From Nemertoderma westbladi (Eukaryota > Xenacoelomorpha > Nemertodermatida > Nemertodermatidae): DNA of 47,890 nt. The notes below the pieces were generated by a model. That model saw nothing but the letters and a program-made list of their open reading frames with translations. It had not been told where the DNA came from and made no database searches. Location: NCBI GenBank assembly GCA_032718475.1, contig JAUCBJ010007197.1:1-47890 (forward strand), read 5' to 3'. Below are positions 1 through 10,898 of the stretch, piece by piece (the stretch's first letter is position 1; each line of letters begins with the position of its first letter). Both the position numbers and the translations under genes were made by a program.

Positions 1-525
1 GGTGTGTATTGAATCCAATGTTATTTAGCAGACCCTACGTGAGTCAATTACTGCTCTCTTTATGTGTGATCAAATATACTGACTGTCGGCAGAATAGTGT
101 GTATGATTGTGATTGGTAACAAAGTATTTCCTAAAGAATACGTTTTATACTTTAATCATAAGCAGTATCGTTGCGTTTAGTATAAGTCTTAGTTCTGTTT
201 AAATAGATAAAGCGCCACGTCCTAAAGGAACTGTTAATATTTCCCGAAAGCCAATAATATCTGTCAGAGATTAATTATTAACGATCTATCGAATAATACA
301 TTAGGTATACACTGCAACTTTACACTGTAATAATACAATTCAAGCATCCGAATTCAGTCTCCCGGGTGTAGATCCATCGGGTGAATGATCGCGCATGGGC
401 TGACTTCGGCTAATGTTTTGCGTATTAGCATAAATTATTGTCGTATGCTAAAGTGGTTTTAATTAACGAAAAGACATATAAATTTTGGCAGGTTAAACTG
501 CTAAAGGTCTTCGAAAGCGCGAACA
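1..525 (+). repeat. Diverged LTR relic, truncated by window edge
   Basis: This stretch aligns by eye along its length with the last ~500 bases of the LTRs ending at 4994 and 15574. Shared blocks include AGCGCCACGTCCTAAAGGAA, CTCCCGGGT..GCGGGTGAATGATCGCGC, and the terminal AAAGCGCGAACA. Many substitutions and small indels separate it from those two near-identical copies, so it is an older member of the same LTR family. Its left part lies outside the window, so whether it is a solo LTR or belongs to a full element cannot be told. Confidence 0.8.
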
Positions 526-1192
526 AATGCAATTTTACCTCAAAGACGCATTCATGCAAGTATCAAGTAAATGTGTAAAAAATCAGCCTCGAGATAGCCT
601 TTACAATTCATGTTCACGGGCTGAGGATGGTCTGCATTATATAGGTGCACGCACATGATAGAGTCAAGATCCAACTTGTAGGATGACGGACTGACGCCCT
701 GCTAGGCCTACCTCGCTAGCACCCATCCGGTACATTGCAAAAATGAATAATTGAATCATTTTGTGTTTATGATTACAAACAATATGTGAACTGAAAAAAA
801 GCTAATCTAAGATTTACTGCTTGTTCTTACCAATGTAAGTCAAGAACCAATCACAGTAGATCCACTCCACTCTCCTGCTGGGTCCTATTTATTGAGATTA
901 CTACTTAACCAACCCAGCCTGCTGCAGGCCACCTATGATTGGTCTGCAAGTAGCTAGCTGCCTTGCTAACTAACTCTCAGCTTTGCCAGGCCTGTACTGC
1001 CAAAAGGAATATTCGAATCACTTTGAGATTTTATCACACAACATGTTGCAGCGAATACATAATACGCATTCACGCAAGCATACGCGTAAAATAAGCCTCG
1101 AGATAGCGATAGTTTACGTGCTCGGGACGAGAGCTTTCGATCGATGTATCATTCGCTCAGATTGGTGCTCGTGTGTCGGAGTGTATAGCTTG

Positions 1193-1236
1193 GACAGACT
1201 CACAGACTCATAGACTCACAGACTCACAGACAGACA
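1193..1236. repeat. Short (CAGACTCA)n-like microsatellite
   Basis: Imperfect tandem copies of an 8-10 base unit based on CAGACTCA, trailing into CAGACAGACAG. Confidence 0.75.
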
Positions 1237-1434
1237 GAGGATATTTATATATATAGATTATTACGCCAAATACTGGCAAATAGGCGATATGGTCATTAAC
1301 TAAAATTAAATCAAATTCAAATTTACAATAAAAAAACATAATTACTTTAATAAATAAATAAACTGTAAAATTATTTGAAGAGTTAGGACCTTGCTCAGGA
1401 ACACAAAGGTCGGAGATTTGCAGGGCATTCGAGC

Positions 1435-1439
1435 AGATG
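1435..1439. repeat. Target-site duplication, left copy (AGATG)
   Basis: Five bases AGATG immediately before the left inverted repeat; the identical pentamer follows the right inverted repeat at 3721-3725. Confidence 0.85.
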
Positions 1440-3720
1440 CACAGTGGGTCAAGAGTGGCCAAAATTAGGCCAAAACCGATGTGCTCAAAATCTTTTTTCA
1501 ATATCACCATTCGATTCGCCATATCTGAAAACCTCAGAAAATATACTTAATTTCAAAATTTTCATGTCTGGGAAGAAAATCTAGCTCGACAAACCCAAAA
1601 TTTCAAATTTATATGAAAAAAATTAAATTTTCATGCCAAATTAGGAAAATTGAAAATATTTGATAAATCAGTCAATTTTTAAGGAATTTCAAATTTTTTT
1701 TTTTTTAATTTGTTCCCATGAGTATGCCGAATTCATATTTCATATCAAATATATAGTATTTTATTGGCAAATATGCACTAAAAGTGATATTCTTTAATAA
1801 CCACAAAAATATCTTAAAAATGTGTTCTAGAACTTTGCGGGATCAAAATTTTTTTTTGCTAGGCCTTGCTACGCCCCAAGCTACCATTCAAATGAAAGAT
1901 CAACATATATACAACAAAATTATTGCTAAACTGGGTTGCCCCAAAAGGACCAAAAATGACATCCAAATTTTGATATCCATACCAAAATTGAAGGATTTCA
2001 CTGTTGGTACTTTCCAAAAATAGCACTTATAAACGAGATGGACAATTGAAACCAGTTTTAATCGAATCAGCACCCTCGAAAACATGTAAATACCGAAAAT
2101 TATCAAATTCTGTCTAGCAGTTCAGATTTTGACATTTTGTGCCATCCAGCCATGTGCCACTAACATGTGTCACATGCTAAACTGGCACATCTGTGTGATA
2201 GCGGAATTTTAAACCATTTTCAATCGTATCAGCATCCTTGAAAACCCATAAGTACTGAAAATTGTAAATTTCTGTCTAGCAGGAGAAATTTTGATATTTT
2301 ATGTCATGTGTCGCAAACATGTGCCACATGCATGTGCCACATGCTAAAGTGGCACAATTATGGAACAGCGGGATTTGACACTATTTGCAATTGTATCAAC
2401 ACCCTTGAAATCCTGTAAATAATGAAAATTGTACATTTCTATCTAGCAGTAGACATATTTGTATCTTGTGCCAAGTGCCGCAAACATGTGCCAAATACTA
2501 AAGTGGCACGTCTGAGTGAGAGCGGAATTTGAAACTATTTGCAATCGAATCAGCACCCTCTAAAACCTCTAAATACTGAAAATTGTCTATTTCTGACTAT
2601 CAGTAGTAAGTTTGATATTTAGTGCCATATGCCGCAAACATGTGCCACATGCTAAAGTGGCACGTCTGAGTTACAGCGGAATTTGAAACTATTTGCAATC
2701 GAATCAGCACCCTCTAAAACCTCAAAATATTGAAAATTTTCAATTTGTGACTATCAGTAGTAAGTTTGATATTTTGTGCCATATGCTGAAAACATGTGCC
2801 ACATGCTAAAGTGGCACGTCTGTGTGACAGCGGAATTTGAAACTATTTACAATCGAATCAGCACTCTCTAAAACCTCTAAATACTGAAAATTGTCAATTT
2901 CTGACTATCTGTAGTAAGTTTGATATTTTGTGCCATATGCCGAAAACATGTGCCACTTACTAAAATGGCACGTCTGAGTGACAGCAGAATTTGAAACTAT
3001 TTGCAATCGAATCAGCACCCTGTAAAACCTCTAAATATTGAAAATTTTCAATTTATGACTATCAATAGTAAGTTTGATATTTTGTGCTATATGCCGAAAA
3101 CATGTGCCACATTCTAAAGTGGCATGTCTGTGTGGCAGCGGAATTTGAAACTATTTACCATCGAAACAGCACCCTCTAAAACCTCTAAATAGTGAAAATT
3201 GTCAATTTCTGACTATCTGTAGTAAGTTTGATATTTTGTGCCATATGCCGAAAACATGTGCCACATGCTAAAGTGGCACGTATGAGTGACAGCGAAATTT
3301 GAAACTATTTGCAATCGAATCAGCACCCTCGAAAACCTCTAAATACTGAAAATTATCAATTTCTGACTATCACTAGTAAGTTTCATATTTTGTGCCATAT
3401 GCCTCAAACATGTGCCACGTGCCTAAGTTGTCTAATCTGTGCCACCACGGAATTTGAAACTATTTGCAATCGCCTCAGCACTCTTGGAAACTCATGAGAA
3501 CCAAAAGCTGCGGAATTCTGGCATTGTTTTTCATATTTCCCAAATATGCTAATTTTGGCACGTGCCAAGAAATGGCACAACGCCAAACGATAACTGGAAA
3601 CCCTTCCCAAACGATTCAGAACACTTGAAAACCCGTATTGGAGAAAAATTGTTCTTAAAACAAGAACACTTTCCGAATTAATGCATTTTGGCCACAAAAC
3701 ATGGTTTATGACCCACTGTG
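1440..3720. mobile_element. Non-autonomous DNA transposon with Transib/RSS-like ends
   Basis: Both ends read inwards as CACAGTGGGTCA, a perfect 12-bp terminal inverted repeat (1440-1451 and 3709-3720). A second shared block, GTGGCCAAAAT, lies at element positions 16-26 on the left and 26-36 on the right. The element is flanked by a perfect 5-bp direct repeat AGATG (1435-1439 and 3721-3725), the expected target-site duplication. Five-base duplications with ends starting CAC fit the Transib superfamily, whose usual end is CACWATG; CACAGTG is the consensus heptamer of vertebrate RSSs. No transposase ORF is present: the 2,281-bp interior is mostly a 154-bp tandem array. The boundaries and duplication are seen directly; the superfamily assignment is inference. 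Confidence 0.8.
2030..3690 (+). repeat. 154-bp tandem array, about 11 units
   Basis: The phrase CGAATCAGCACCCTC and its variants recurs at about 2063, 2225, 2392, 2546, 2700, 2854, 3008, 3162, 3316, 3471 and 3612. The central units are spaced exactly 154 bp and outer ones 141-167 bp. Most units carry GTGCCAC-ATGCTAAA-GTGGCAC, a 7-bp inverted repeat with an 8-base loop. The central units are the most alike and the outer ones the most diverged, as expected for array growth by unequal exchange. It fills most of the DNA transposon. Confidence 0.9.
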
Positions 3721-3725
3721 AGATG
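3721..3725. repeat. Target-site duplication, right copy (AGATG)
   Basis: AGATG immediately after the right end CCCACTGTG; matches 1435-1439 exactly. Confidence 0.85.
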
Positions 3726-3734
3726 GTATAATGT

Positions 3735-3755
3735 GCCCCCCCCCCCCCCCCCCCC
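3735..3755. repeat. Poly-C tract (21 C)
   Basis: Uninterrupted run of C between the DNA transposon and the downstream LTR. Its length in the read may be unreliable. Confidence 0.9.
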
Positions 3756-3768
3756 GCACAGTGAACAT

Positions 3769-4994
3769 TGTAAAAGCTTTTGCGTAATTAGCCGGTTATT
3801 ATCCCCGTAAAGTACTCTGTGGTTGGTTTACCAGGCATAAAAAGGCCGTGTCCTTGCTGTACTGGTGTTTTGGAGGACATAAAAGCCATTTCTTCTGTAT
3901 TTGTACTTTAGAGGACATAATCTGCAATTTCGTGACGTAAAAGCTCGATACTCTTGAAAACAGTGTCGCTACCATGACGACGGCTAACGGCTGATATTGC
4001 CATGTTGCCCCATAAACCCTGCTTTCTGTATCTGCCAATAGGATTTGAGTTGGTTTTGATTTTGACCTATCACAGATCTACTGAACTGAATTTCCTATCT
4101 GTATGCTCATTCTCTGTGGTGGGTGAGATCTTTGTAGAATAAGGGTAGCTGGTATTCTTATAGTTATTCTTATCAGTTTTTAGTGTTGTTGGTGATTCTA
4201 AGCCAGGAAGAACGGCTTTAGCCCTACACTAGTAGGCTTAATTATAAGGACATATATCCGTTATCTGCATTTATCACAACATAACATACCATACCTAATC
4301 AAACAACCTGTGCATACTTTATATTGTTATACTGCTATTTACTGTCAGTTCTTCATAATATGGTTGATGAATTATTATATTTGGAATAACGATAAATAAC
4401 CCCGAAACCCAATATTCTTGATATACCGAAGGTAAGAGAGAAAGGTTACATATAACGATTGTGACTTATGTTAAAGTGGTTTGAAGTGAATCTAATGTTA
4501 TTTGATAGACCCTACATGAGTCGGTCCGTGTTCCTTTTATATATAACTAAAATCAGTGAAGATCGGCAGATCAGTGTGCAGTATTGTGCAGCATTGTGTA
4601 TGAGTGAGCCTGATAACGAAGCATTTCCTAAAGAATGCGCCATATATGTGAATTATAACTAAGCCATATCGTTGTGAGTAGTTTAAGTCATAACTCTGTT
4701 TGTATAGATAGAGCGCCACGTCCTAAAGGAACTGTTAATATTCCCCGAAGGTGAATAATATTGTCAGAGATTATATAATACTGTCAGTCGAATAATACAT
4801 TAAGCTTACATAGCAATAAAATTAAGCCGTCGAACCCAATCTCCCGGGTATATCCAGCGGGTGAATGATCGCGCACAGATTGGTTTCGACTAGTGTAGTG
4901 AATTAAATACTTGTCATAGGCTAAAGGTGATTTATTATCTAGAAGACATCCTAATTTGGCGGGTTAAACTGCCAAAGGTCTGAAAGCGCGAACA
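3769..4994 (+). repeat. 5' LTR of the BEL/Pao-type element
   Basis: Near-identical to the 3' LTR over 3769-4255 and about 4310-4994. It is ~390 bp shorter because a block present in the 3' LTR (14456 to ~14840) is missing. It starts TG and ends CA as LTRs do. A 64-codon ORF inside it (4468-4662) recurs in the other LTR only because the LTRs are copies. Confidence 0.9.
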
Positions 4995-5072
4995 ATAACG
5001 GATATAGCTTCTTTATTGCAGTAAGCAATAAAGTTGAAAGTACCGGTCAACCGGTAAACCTGAACGGTACAT

Positions 5073-5186
5073 CTGTAGGTCAGTAGGCCCAACCGCCAGA
5101 ACCGGTACTGCCGTAGGTCCGTAGGTCCAACTGCCAGAACCGGTACTTCTGTAGGTCCGTAGGCCTAACTGTCCTAACCGGTACTT
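5073..5186 (+). repeat. 38-bp tandem repeat, three units
   Basis: Units starting CTGTAGGT or CCGTAGGT at 5073, 5111 and 5149, each ending with AACCGGTACT-like sequence. Lies just inside the 5' LTR, in the leader. Confidence 0.85.
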
Positions 5187-5360
5187 CCCGTATAAGTACA
5201 TTAGTATTATTCGATTTGATTGTTGTATACCGGTAGGCTGTTTAAGAGATTAGGGACTGTACACCCCTTGTTTCTTTTGGAGCTTACTTATTTCTGTCAG
5301 TTTTATTTGTTTGTAAGCCAGTATTGAACAGAAGGCGTGTAAGCCTGATCAGATTGTGCA

Positions 5361-5938
5361 GACAATTTGTAGGTTGAGCTGTTGTCTGATTGCTGTTAAG
5401 TCTGAACGGATTGCAGTGTGTATAGATCACCTGTCCGATAAAGAACGGTTAGGAAGTAGGGGCAGCGAATGCTGTAAGGTAAACCCCCAACTAAAGAATA
5501 AGTCGTACTACTGGGTTAGAACGCATACTACCTAATCATTTCGGAGTCTGCATGTCCTGTAGTTTATTTAGGCTTGAGAGTAGTCTGCCATCGTTTGGTC
5601 TGTACTTTGTTTGTGTAAGTCTGTACGGGTAGCGTATAATATTTATTTAGATAATTTGTAGGCTGGATAGTTGTCTGGCTGTTATTAGGTCTGAACGGAT
5701 TGCAGCGTGTGTAGATCACTTGTCCGATAAAGAACGGTTAGGAAGTAGGGGCAGCGAATGCTGTAAGGTAAACCCCCAACTAAAGAATAAGTCGTACTAC
5801 TGGGTTAGAACGCATACTACCTAATTATTTCGGAGTCTGCATATACCGTAGTTTGTTTAGGCTTGATAGTAGTCTGTCAGTGTTCGGTCTGCATTTTGTT
5901 TGAGTAGTTTGTACGCGTAGCGTAATATTTATTATTCA
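5361..5938 (+). repeat. 289-bp direct duplication in the leader
   Basis: Two adjacent units (about 5361-5649 and 5650-5938) share long identical blocks, for example around TCCGATAAAGAACGGTTAGG and ACTACTGGGTTAGAACGC, offset by 289 bp. Divergence is a few per cent in the core and higher at the edges. No ORF spans it. Confidence 0.9.
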
Positions 5939-7292
5939 GAGTTTATGCGATTATTCGCAACATTCAAGTCCCCAAGTTTGTTCCTACAGTAATTGTGTTT
6001 GTTATACATACCGCTATAGTTAAATTAACCCCGGTACTACAAGGGCTGCTTGGCGTAGGTAAAGACTGGTGATTTTGTGCATCGGTCACTCCAGCAGATG
6101 CCGTGGTTCTTTTAGCTGTTCAAGTATATTTAACTACTGATTATATGTTGTACAAGTACTCGTACCTAATTTAGGGTTTAGTGTACAGTGCTTTCCGAAA
6201 GTAATTAGTGTAGGCATTATATTTGTGTTGTAAACTGGTTGATAGGCACGTTCGATTAGCTCTATTAACTTCTAGGTAGGGACACTCCGTGATACATAAC
6301 GTAGTACCTATAGCGATACGGCTATAGGTCGTCAGGCGGTGGTATTTTCCTATCTGGACAACGCAGTGTATCTACTACTACTTATTATTTTCAAATACCG
6401 TAGTACCCTGTCCGTTGTAATTACCAGATTTCTAACCCTTTGTTAGGCTGGTTTGTAGACTTCTTGTAAAATTACCCTAAAAATTCGTATTTTGTGTTTT
6501 TTGTAAATTTTTGTGTTTATTTAGAGATTGTAATCTCACCCGAATTGTACGTAATTTGTAGTATTAAGTAACTTAGGTAAATTAGTATTATTTGTTTTAG
6601 TGTCCTATAAGTAACACTTCACTGAAAGCGCACCGCTTTGTGTAGTGATTACTCCCCAGAAATAATAACATTTATTTCAAACATTGACAAAACCCATTAA
6701 AACGGGTATATATATATTATAAATCAAATCTAACGATTTATAAATAGTAGGCCTACCATACAACCATTAGGTCTCAATTTCAGTTGGACTACTGCTCGAA
6801 TAACGGTAATAAAGTAAGTAAAGTAACAAAGTAACCCTAAAATTCAGAAATTCAATTATTTAAAATAATTGATATACCGGTATTTACGATAGGCCTATTA
6901 TCTTTATTTCGATAAATTTCGGCTGAAATTATACCGGTACTTGTAATTAATTCTAGTACAGAATTATACTTATATATACTACAAGCTGTAAGCTGTATAC
7001 CGGTATTCCCGATAGGCCTATTATATATTTATATATATTTGTGCTAAAATTATACCGGTATTCTGTGATAAACCTAGTCTGTAATAATACTTATATATAC
7101 TATAAGCATACCGGTATTCTAATATATTATATATATCACGCTACACTGAGTAGCAGTATCGGTAATTAATTACTAGGCTAGCAGTGATACTGAATTACTA
7201 GACTTGCTTTAACTGTAATATAGCAGTAGGCATTCAACTGTACAAACAAAATTAGACTTGGACAGTGTCTTGAAAGGAAGGTGGCAGAGGCA
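5939..7292 (+). other. Untranslated leader of the LTR element
   Basis: AT-rich with no credible ORF before the Gag start. The last 300 bases carry five TACCGGTA palindromes (6875, 6932, 6998, 7053, 7109), three with an associated TAGGCCTA, forming a diverged ~121-bp tandem duplication. Confidence 0.6.
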
Positions 7293-10200
7293 ATGGCAAC
7301 AGCAGAAGCGGAAAGAAAAGCGGCAGAGGCAGTGGCAGAAGCAGACTTGAGGAGACAAATCAGAAGACAGGGATTTGCCTCCTCCGATGAAGGTGATATA
7401 AGAGATCCCGAAGGTAGAGGTAATAAATCTCGTTCAAGCGGACGTAGACGGATGCTCAAGCGGAGGGTACCTCCTGAGGTGAGAATGCATCTGGATAGTG
7501 CAGACTATCTAGCGTATTACAGAACTCTCTGTGGTACAGAACCCACAGACCAAATTATTACAGTAGAAAGACTCCCTACTATAACAGATGAGCCTGAAAT
7601 AATTAGGCCTGTTCTCGAAGACACCCCTTCGGTGCTAGAGACACCTGTGCTCCCAGAAACCACTTCTAGATTCCCTTTGCACAGTACTAAACTACCTGTG
7701 CCCAGTAGGACTGTTCCCGAGTCCGAACCCATCCTGGACGCCGAGCGAGATATTAAGAATTTATCGCCCGTCGTCTCTCACTCGCCCGCTACAACGTTGG
7801 CGACTCCCGCTTCGGTGGTTGAGTGGGTAGCTGAGGGACGACGGGAGATGGGTCTCCTGCTCGAGCAGCTGAGGGAACACTGTTTGTGCTCCTCTCAGCA
7901 GGTCCGGGAAATGGAAGAGACTGTTCAGCAGCTCAAGGGAACAGTAAGGGAAAGTAGGTTAGAGTTGCAAAAGGTGCAGCAAAGTATCGCGTTAGAACGC
8001 GATAAATTAGTCAATTTACAAAAGGGTATACCACCACCCCCTGTAACAATGTGTCAACCCGTTAGGTCTGAAGTATCCCATGCGCAAGGTGTGGAGCCTA
8101 CACGCATCTATACTGCTAGCGAAATAGAAACTCCTATAGTGAACCCTATTAAGGGTAATTATAAACCTGTTGATAATGATATTCCATATAGACCTGATCA
8201 TAATCCGAGAAATTTATATACCGATAATTCTATATTCAATAATACGATGGTTCAAGAAAGTTTTACGCGTCAAATGGCTAGAACCGAAGCCCGTCAAGCG
8301 GTAAAGGTTGGAGAGATCGTCAAGTTCAATGGAGATGAGATGAAATGGTTACCTTTTAATGAATATTACAAAGATAACTTACAGAACTCTGTACTATCTA
8401 ACGGAGAGAAACTTAGATTCCTCATCGAATGTTTGGAAGGACCTCCCAAGTCAATGGCGTTAAAATTTATTGGACATCCAGATGGATTAAGACAAGTTTG
8501 GGATACACTAAACATCAGGTATGGTAATAAGACTAACATAGCTAGGTATTTATATGCGAAATTAATGGCGCCCCGAAAGTTTCTTAGCAGCGGGATTATA
8601 GAGTTTTCCGATGAGATTCAGGAGATCTGTAGACAACTAGATTGGTTAGGTAAGTCTCATGAATACCAGAATTCTATGGTTGTAGGAGCCTTAGCATCTA
8701 CTTTGCCCAAGGGTGGAGTAGGTACACGCTGGGACAAGAAGGTGTTATATATGATGGAACAACAACAACGAGACCCTACCATGGCTGATCTCATGTCATT
8801 CTTGGATAGCGAGGTGAAATTACAGCTCATAAAGCAGTCCAGAGAGAAGACAGCGGAAAGTAAGGTAAGTGAGAAACCCGTTTCTAGGAGAAGGGTAACA
8901 CCAGTATGTTATACCGACGACGGTGAAAGCCAAACTTCTCAAGGAGAGGACAGCGGGAAAGACACTGACAGATCTTATTATGTCAATAAAATGCCTAAAG
9001 ATCAGGTAAGTAAATCCGAGTCTCGACCCAATGACAGAAGGGAACCGGTACAAAAAACCCTTCCTACGTCTCCTAAAAGAATTCAGGTGAGAAAGCCCGA
9101 GGAAAGAACAAGTGTGCACCACATAGCACAGGTTAAAGTAAGTAACATCAAGCCGAAATGTGTGCTGTGCGACGGGCCCCACCGTTTAAATGCGTGTGAT
9201 AAATTCCTGAGGAAATCACTAAAGGATAGACGTGAAGTCATGTGGGATAAGCGGTTGTGTTATAATTGCCTCAGACGAGGACACCAACGGCGAACCTGTT
9301 ACTCCGACGCAAGGTGTGCAAAGTGCGGCGCAAAACATCATATCTTGTTGCACACGGAATTCGAACGAAACAGCCCGAGTCAGGTAAGTGAGTCCGAACT
9401 ACATGTCCAATTCAGTGATGTGAACGACACTGATCAATCTGAGATGGAAGGATTCTATACGGACGAGTTCTCCGACGAAAACGAATCCTGTTACTTAATA
9501 AACACCACCGCAGTGTATCGAGCACTCATGTATGAGAAAGACACAGACAGCGACCTCACCCTAACTACTTCAGATCAACAACCATCTTGGAAAGCGCCAA
9601 CTTCCAATATAGGAATCCGAGAATTTCCTGTAGTCCAGTTACGGGTCCACGGACCTCAGAAGAGCTATATAGTGAACGCCCTCCTGGACTCCGGTAGCAC
9701 AGGAACATTCATCGATAAAGAACTAGCCGAAGTCATCTTTGCTGGACAACCCAAGTTCCGAACCAAGCTAAACATGTCAGGGATCATGCAGGTTTGGAAT
9801 TCTACTGTAGCTGCCGACTATTATATAGGTGAGTTGTCCACTCCACAGGATAAACTAGGAGAATACAGTATAAGGTCAGTAAAAATGGTGGCAATAAAGA
9901 ACTTCGCTACCACCCAAGTGGAACCTTATAATTGGGACGAAGATGATCATGCCCAACAACTTAACATCCCTAGATTCGACACCGATTATCCTGGAGTACA
10001 AATATTAATCGGTCAAAACGCGCATGAGGCGCTGGAGACATTAGAGAAACGACCTACTCAACCGCAACCACTTCAGACCTATGCGGTAAGAACTAGAGTA
10101 GGTTGGTACCTTACTGGACCTTCCCGTAGAACGCTCAGAGAAAGACTGCTTCAAGATCGCGTCTGCCAGGTGAGTGAATGGGAAGATGATACTAGTGAGG

Positions 10201-10898
10201 GAGACGACCCAACTGAGGGAACACCATACTCCTCAGATAATGACGATATTAGCTCCAATGTAGATCAATGGAGATATTGCCCCAAGAAGTTTAATCCAAC
10301 TGACATCGCTTCCAGAGGAGCAACTCCTCAAGAACTGACAGATACTACAGACCGGTTAGGTGAACCCGACTTCCTGAGTAAGGAGGATGAATGGCCTCCC
10401 CATCTTACTCCGACTGAGATTAGACCAGCCAAGGGAGCGGAGAAAGTTAAACCTAAAACCCGGACGGGTGGAGCGGAGTTATTTGAACCCGGGATAGATC
10501 TGTCGGTATTACATATTGCCAGGGACGACGCCGTGGATCTGGACCTCCCCACCGCGAGTGGATCCTTCATGAAGATCAGAGAGAGCGATTGGAGCTCTGG
10601 AACATCAGACGTCTCGCAGGGACTCTCACCTCTCCTGCAGGGAGCGACGGACCACTATAGCTCCTGGAATCGGCTTTGTAAGGCCGTCGTGTACTTAGAG
10701 CGATGTTTCTATCGTCACTATTCCAGGACGAAGAGGAAACCTGGAATTGTATTCGGGATGCAGCGACTCAATCACCCAGTCGGTCGTTTGTGTTTACCGG
10801 AAGGGAATGGAGGACTCTCCGGAAACTGTGGAAGGCAAGATTCTCTTCCCACGACCACCTCCCTAATCCTTCAAACATCTAGGGACTCCATAACGTAA
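7293..10898 (+). CDS. BEL/Pao Gag-protease polyprotein, reverse transcriptase deleted
   Basis: An uninterrupted frame of 1,201 codons from the first ATG (7293); four in-frame codons upstream open with GTG, unlikely in a eukaryote. Order, numbered from that Met: Ala/Glu-rich N-terminus; coiled-coil-like segment about 185-245; a Pao-type Gag domain (DUF1759-like) about 345-520; CCHC-type cysteine clusters about 623-685, ending KHHILLH; retropepsin-like domain with LLDSGST (catalytic Asp about 799) and a GWYLTGP motif typical of BEL protease. The frame then jumps to QWRYCPKKFNPTDIASRG (about 992), which in BEL elements lies at the end of RNase H, and to a short stretch resembling pre-integrase sequence. 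RT, most of RNase H and the integrase core are missing, so it could supply particles and protease but not copy itself. An intact frame in a young element suggests the deletion is tolerated or useful. Confidence 0.88.
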   Translation: MATAEAERKAAEAVAEADLRRQIRRQGFASSDEGDIRDPEGRGNKSRSSGRRRMLKRRVPPEVRMHLDSADYLAYYRTLCGTEPTDQIITVERLPTITDEPEIIRPVLEDTPSVLETPVLPETTSRFPLHSTKLPVPSRTVPESEPILDAERDIKNLSPVVSHSPATTLATPASVVEWVAEGRREMGLLLEQLREHCLCSSQQVREMEETVQQLKGTVRESRLELQKVQQSIALERDKLVNLQKGIPPPPVTMCQPVRSEVSHAQGVEPTRIYTASEIETPIVNPIKGNYKPVDNDIPYRPDHNPRNLYTDNSIFNNTMVQESFTRQMARTEARQAVKVGEIVKFNGDEMKWLPFNEYYKDNLQNSVLSNGEKLRFLIECLEGPPKSMALKFIGHPDGLRQVWDTLNIRYGNKTNIARYLYAKLMAPRKFLSSGIIEFSDEIQEICRQLDWLGKSHEYQNSMVVGALASTLPKGGVGTRWDKKVLYMMEQQQRDPTMADLMSFLDSEVKLQLIKQSREKTAESKVSEKPVSRRRVTPVCYTDDGESQTSQGEDSGKDTDRSYYVNKMPKDQVSKSESRPNDRREPVQKTLPTSPKRIQVRKPEERTSVHHIAQVKVSNIKPKCVLCDGPHRLNACDKFLRKSLKDRREVMWDKRLCYNCLRRGHQRRTCYSDARCAKCGAKHHILLHTEFERNSPSQVSESELHVQFSDVNDTDQSEMEGFYTDEFSDENESCYLINTTAVYRALMYEKDTDSDLTLTTSDQQPSWKAPTSNIGIREFPVVQLRVHGPQKSYIVNALLDSGSTGTFIDKELAEVIFAGQPKFRTKLNMSGIMQVWNSTVAADYYIGELSTPQDKLGEYSIRSVKMVAIKNFATTQVEPYNWDEDDHAQQLNIPRFDTDYPGVQILIGQNAHEALETLEKRPTQPQPLQTYAVRTRVGWYLTGPSRRTLRERLLQDRVCQVSEWEDDTSEGDDPTEGTPYSSDNDDISSNVDQWRYCPKKFNPTDIASRGATPQELTDTTDRLGEPDFLSKEDEWPPHLTPTEIRPAKGAEKVKPKTRTGGAELFEPGIDLSVLHIARDDAVDLDLPTASGSFMKIRESDWSSGTSDVSQGLSPLLQGATDHYSSWNRLCKAVVYLERCFYRHYSRTKRKPGIVFGMQRLNHPVGRLCLPEGNGGLSGNCGRQDSLPTTTSLILQTSRDSIT

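Larger units (their letters stand above)
526..1439. other. Non-coding stretch with a diverged internal duplication
   Basis: No convincing ORF. Sequence around 545-612 (GCATTCATGCAAG..., AGCCTCGAGATAGC) recurs in diverged form around 1067-1110, so the stretch contains an old direct duplication. Positions 1193-1236 are a short impure tandem run of CAGACTCA-like units. Nothing else recognised. Confidence 0.5.

Noticed and set aside
2030-3690. 154-bp array considered as a centromeric satellite
   Set aside because: It is short and bounded by transposon ends with a target duplication, so it is cargo of that element.
3757-3763. Another CACAGTG just left of the 5' LTR
   Set aside because: No partner, no duplication around it, and a 7-mer is expected by chance in a window this size.
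4468-4662. A 64-codon ORF conserved almost perfectly at 15048-15242
   Set aside because: Both lie inside LTRs that are near-identical copies, so conservation reflects recent duplication, not selection. No domain is visible.
4995-5030. Search for a tRNA-complementary primer-binding site after the 5' LTR
   Set aside because: The sequence after GCGAACA does not start with TGG and I could not match it to a tRNA 3' end, so no site is annotated.
7281-7292. GTG start four codons upstream of the Gag-protease ATG
   Set aside because: Eukaryotic translation would start at ATG 7293; the frame is open further upstream only by chance.
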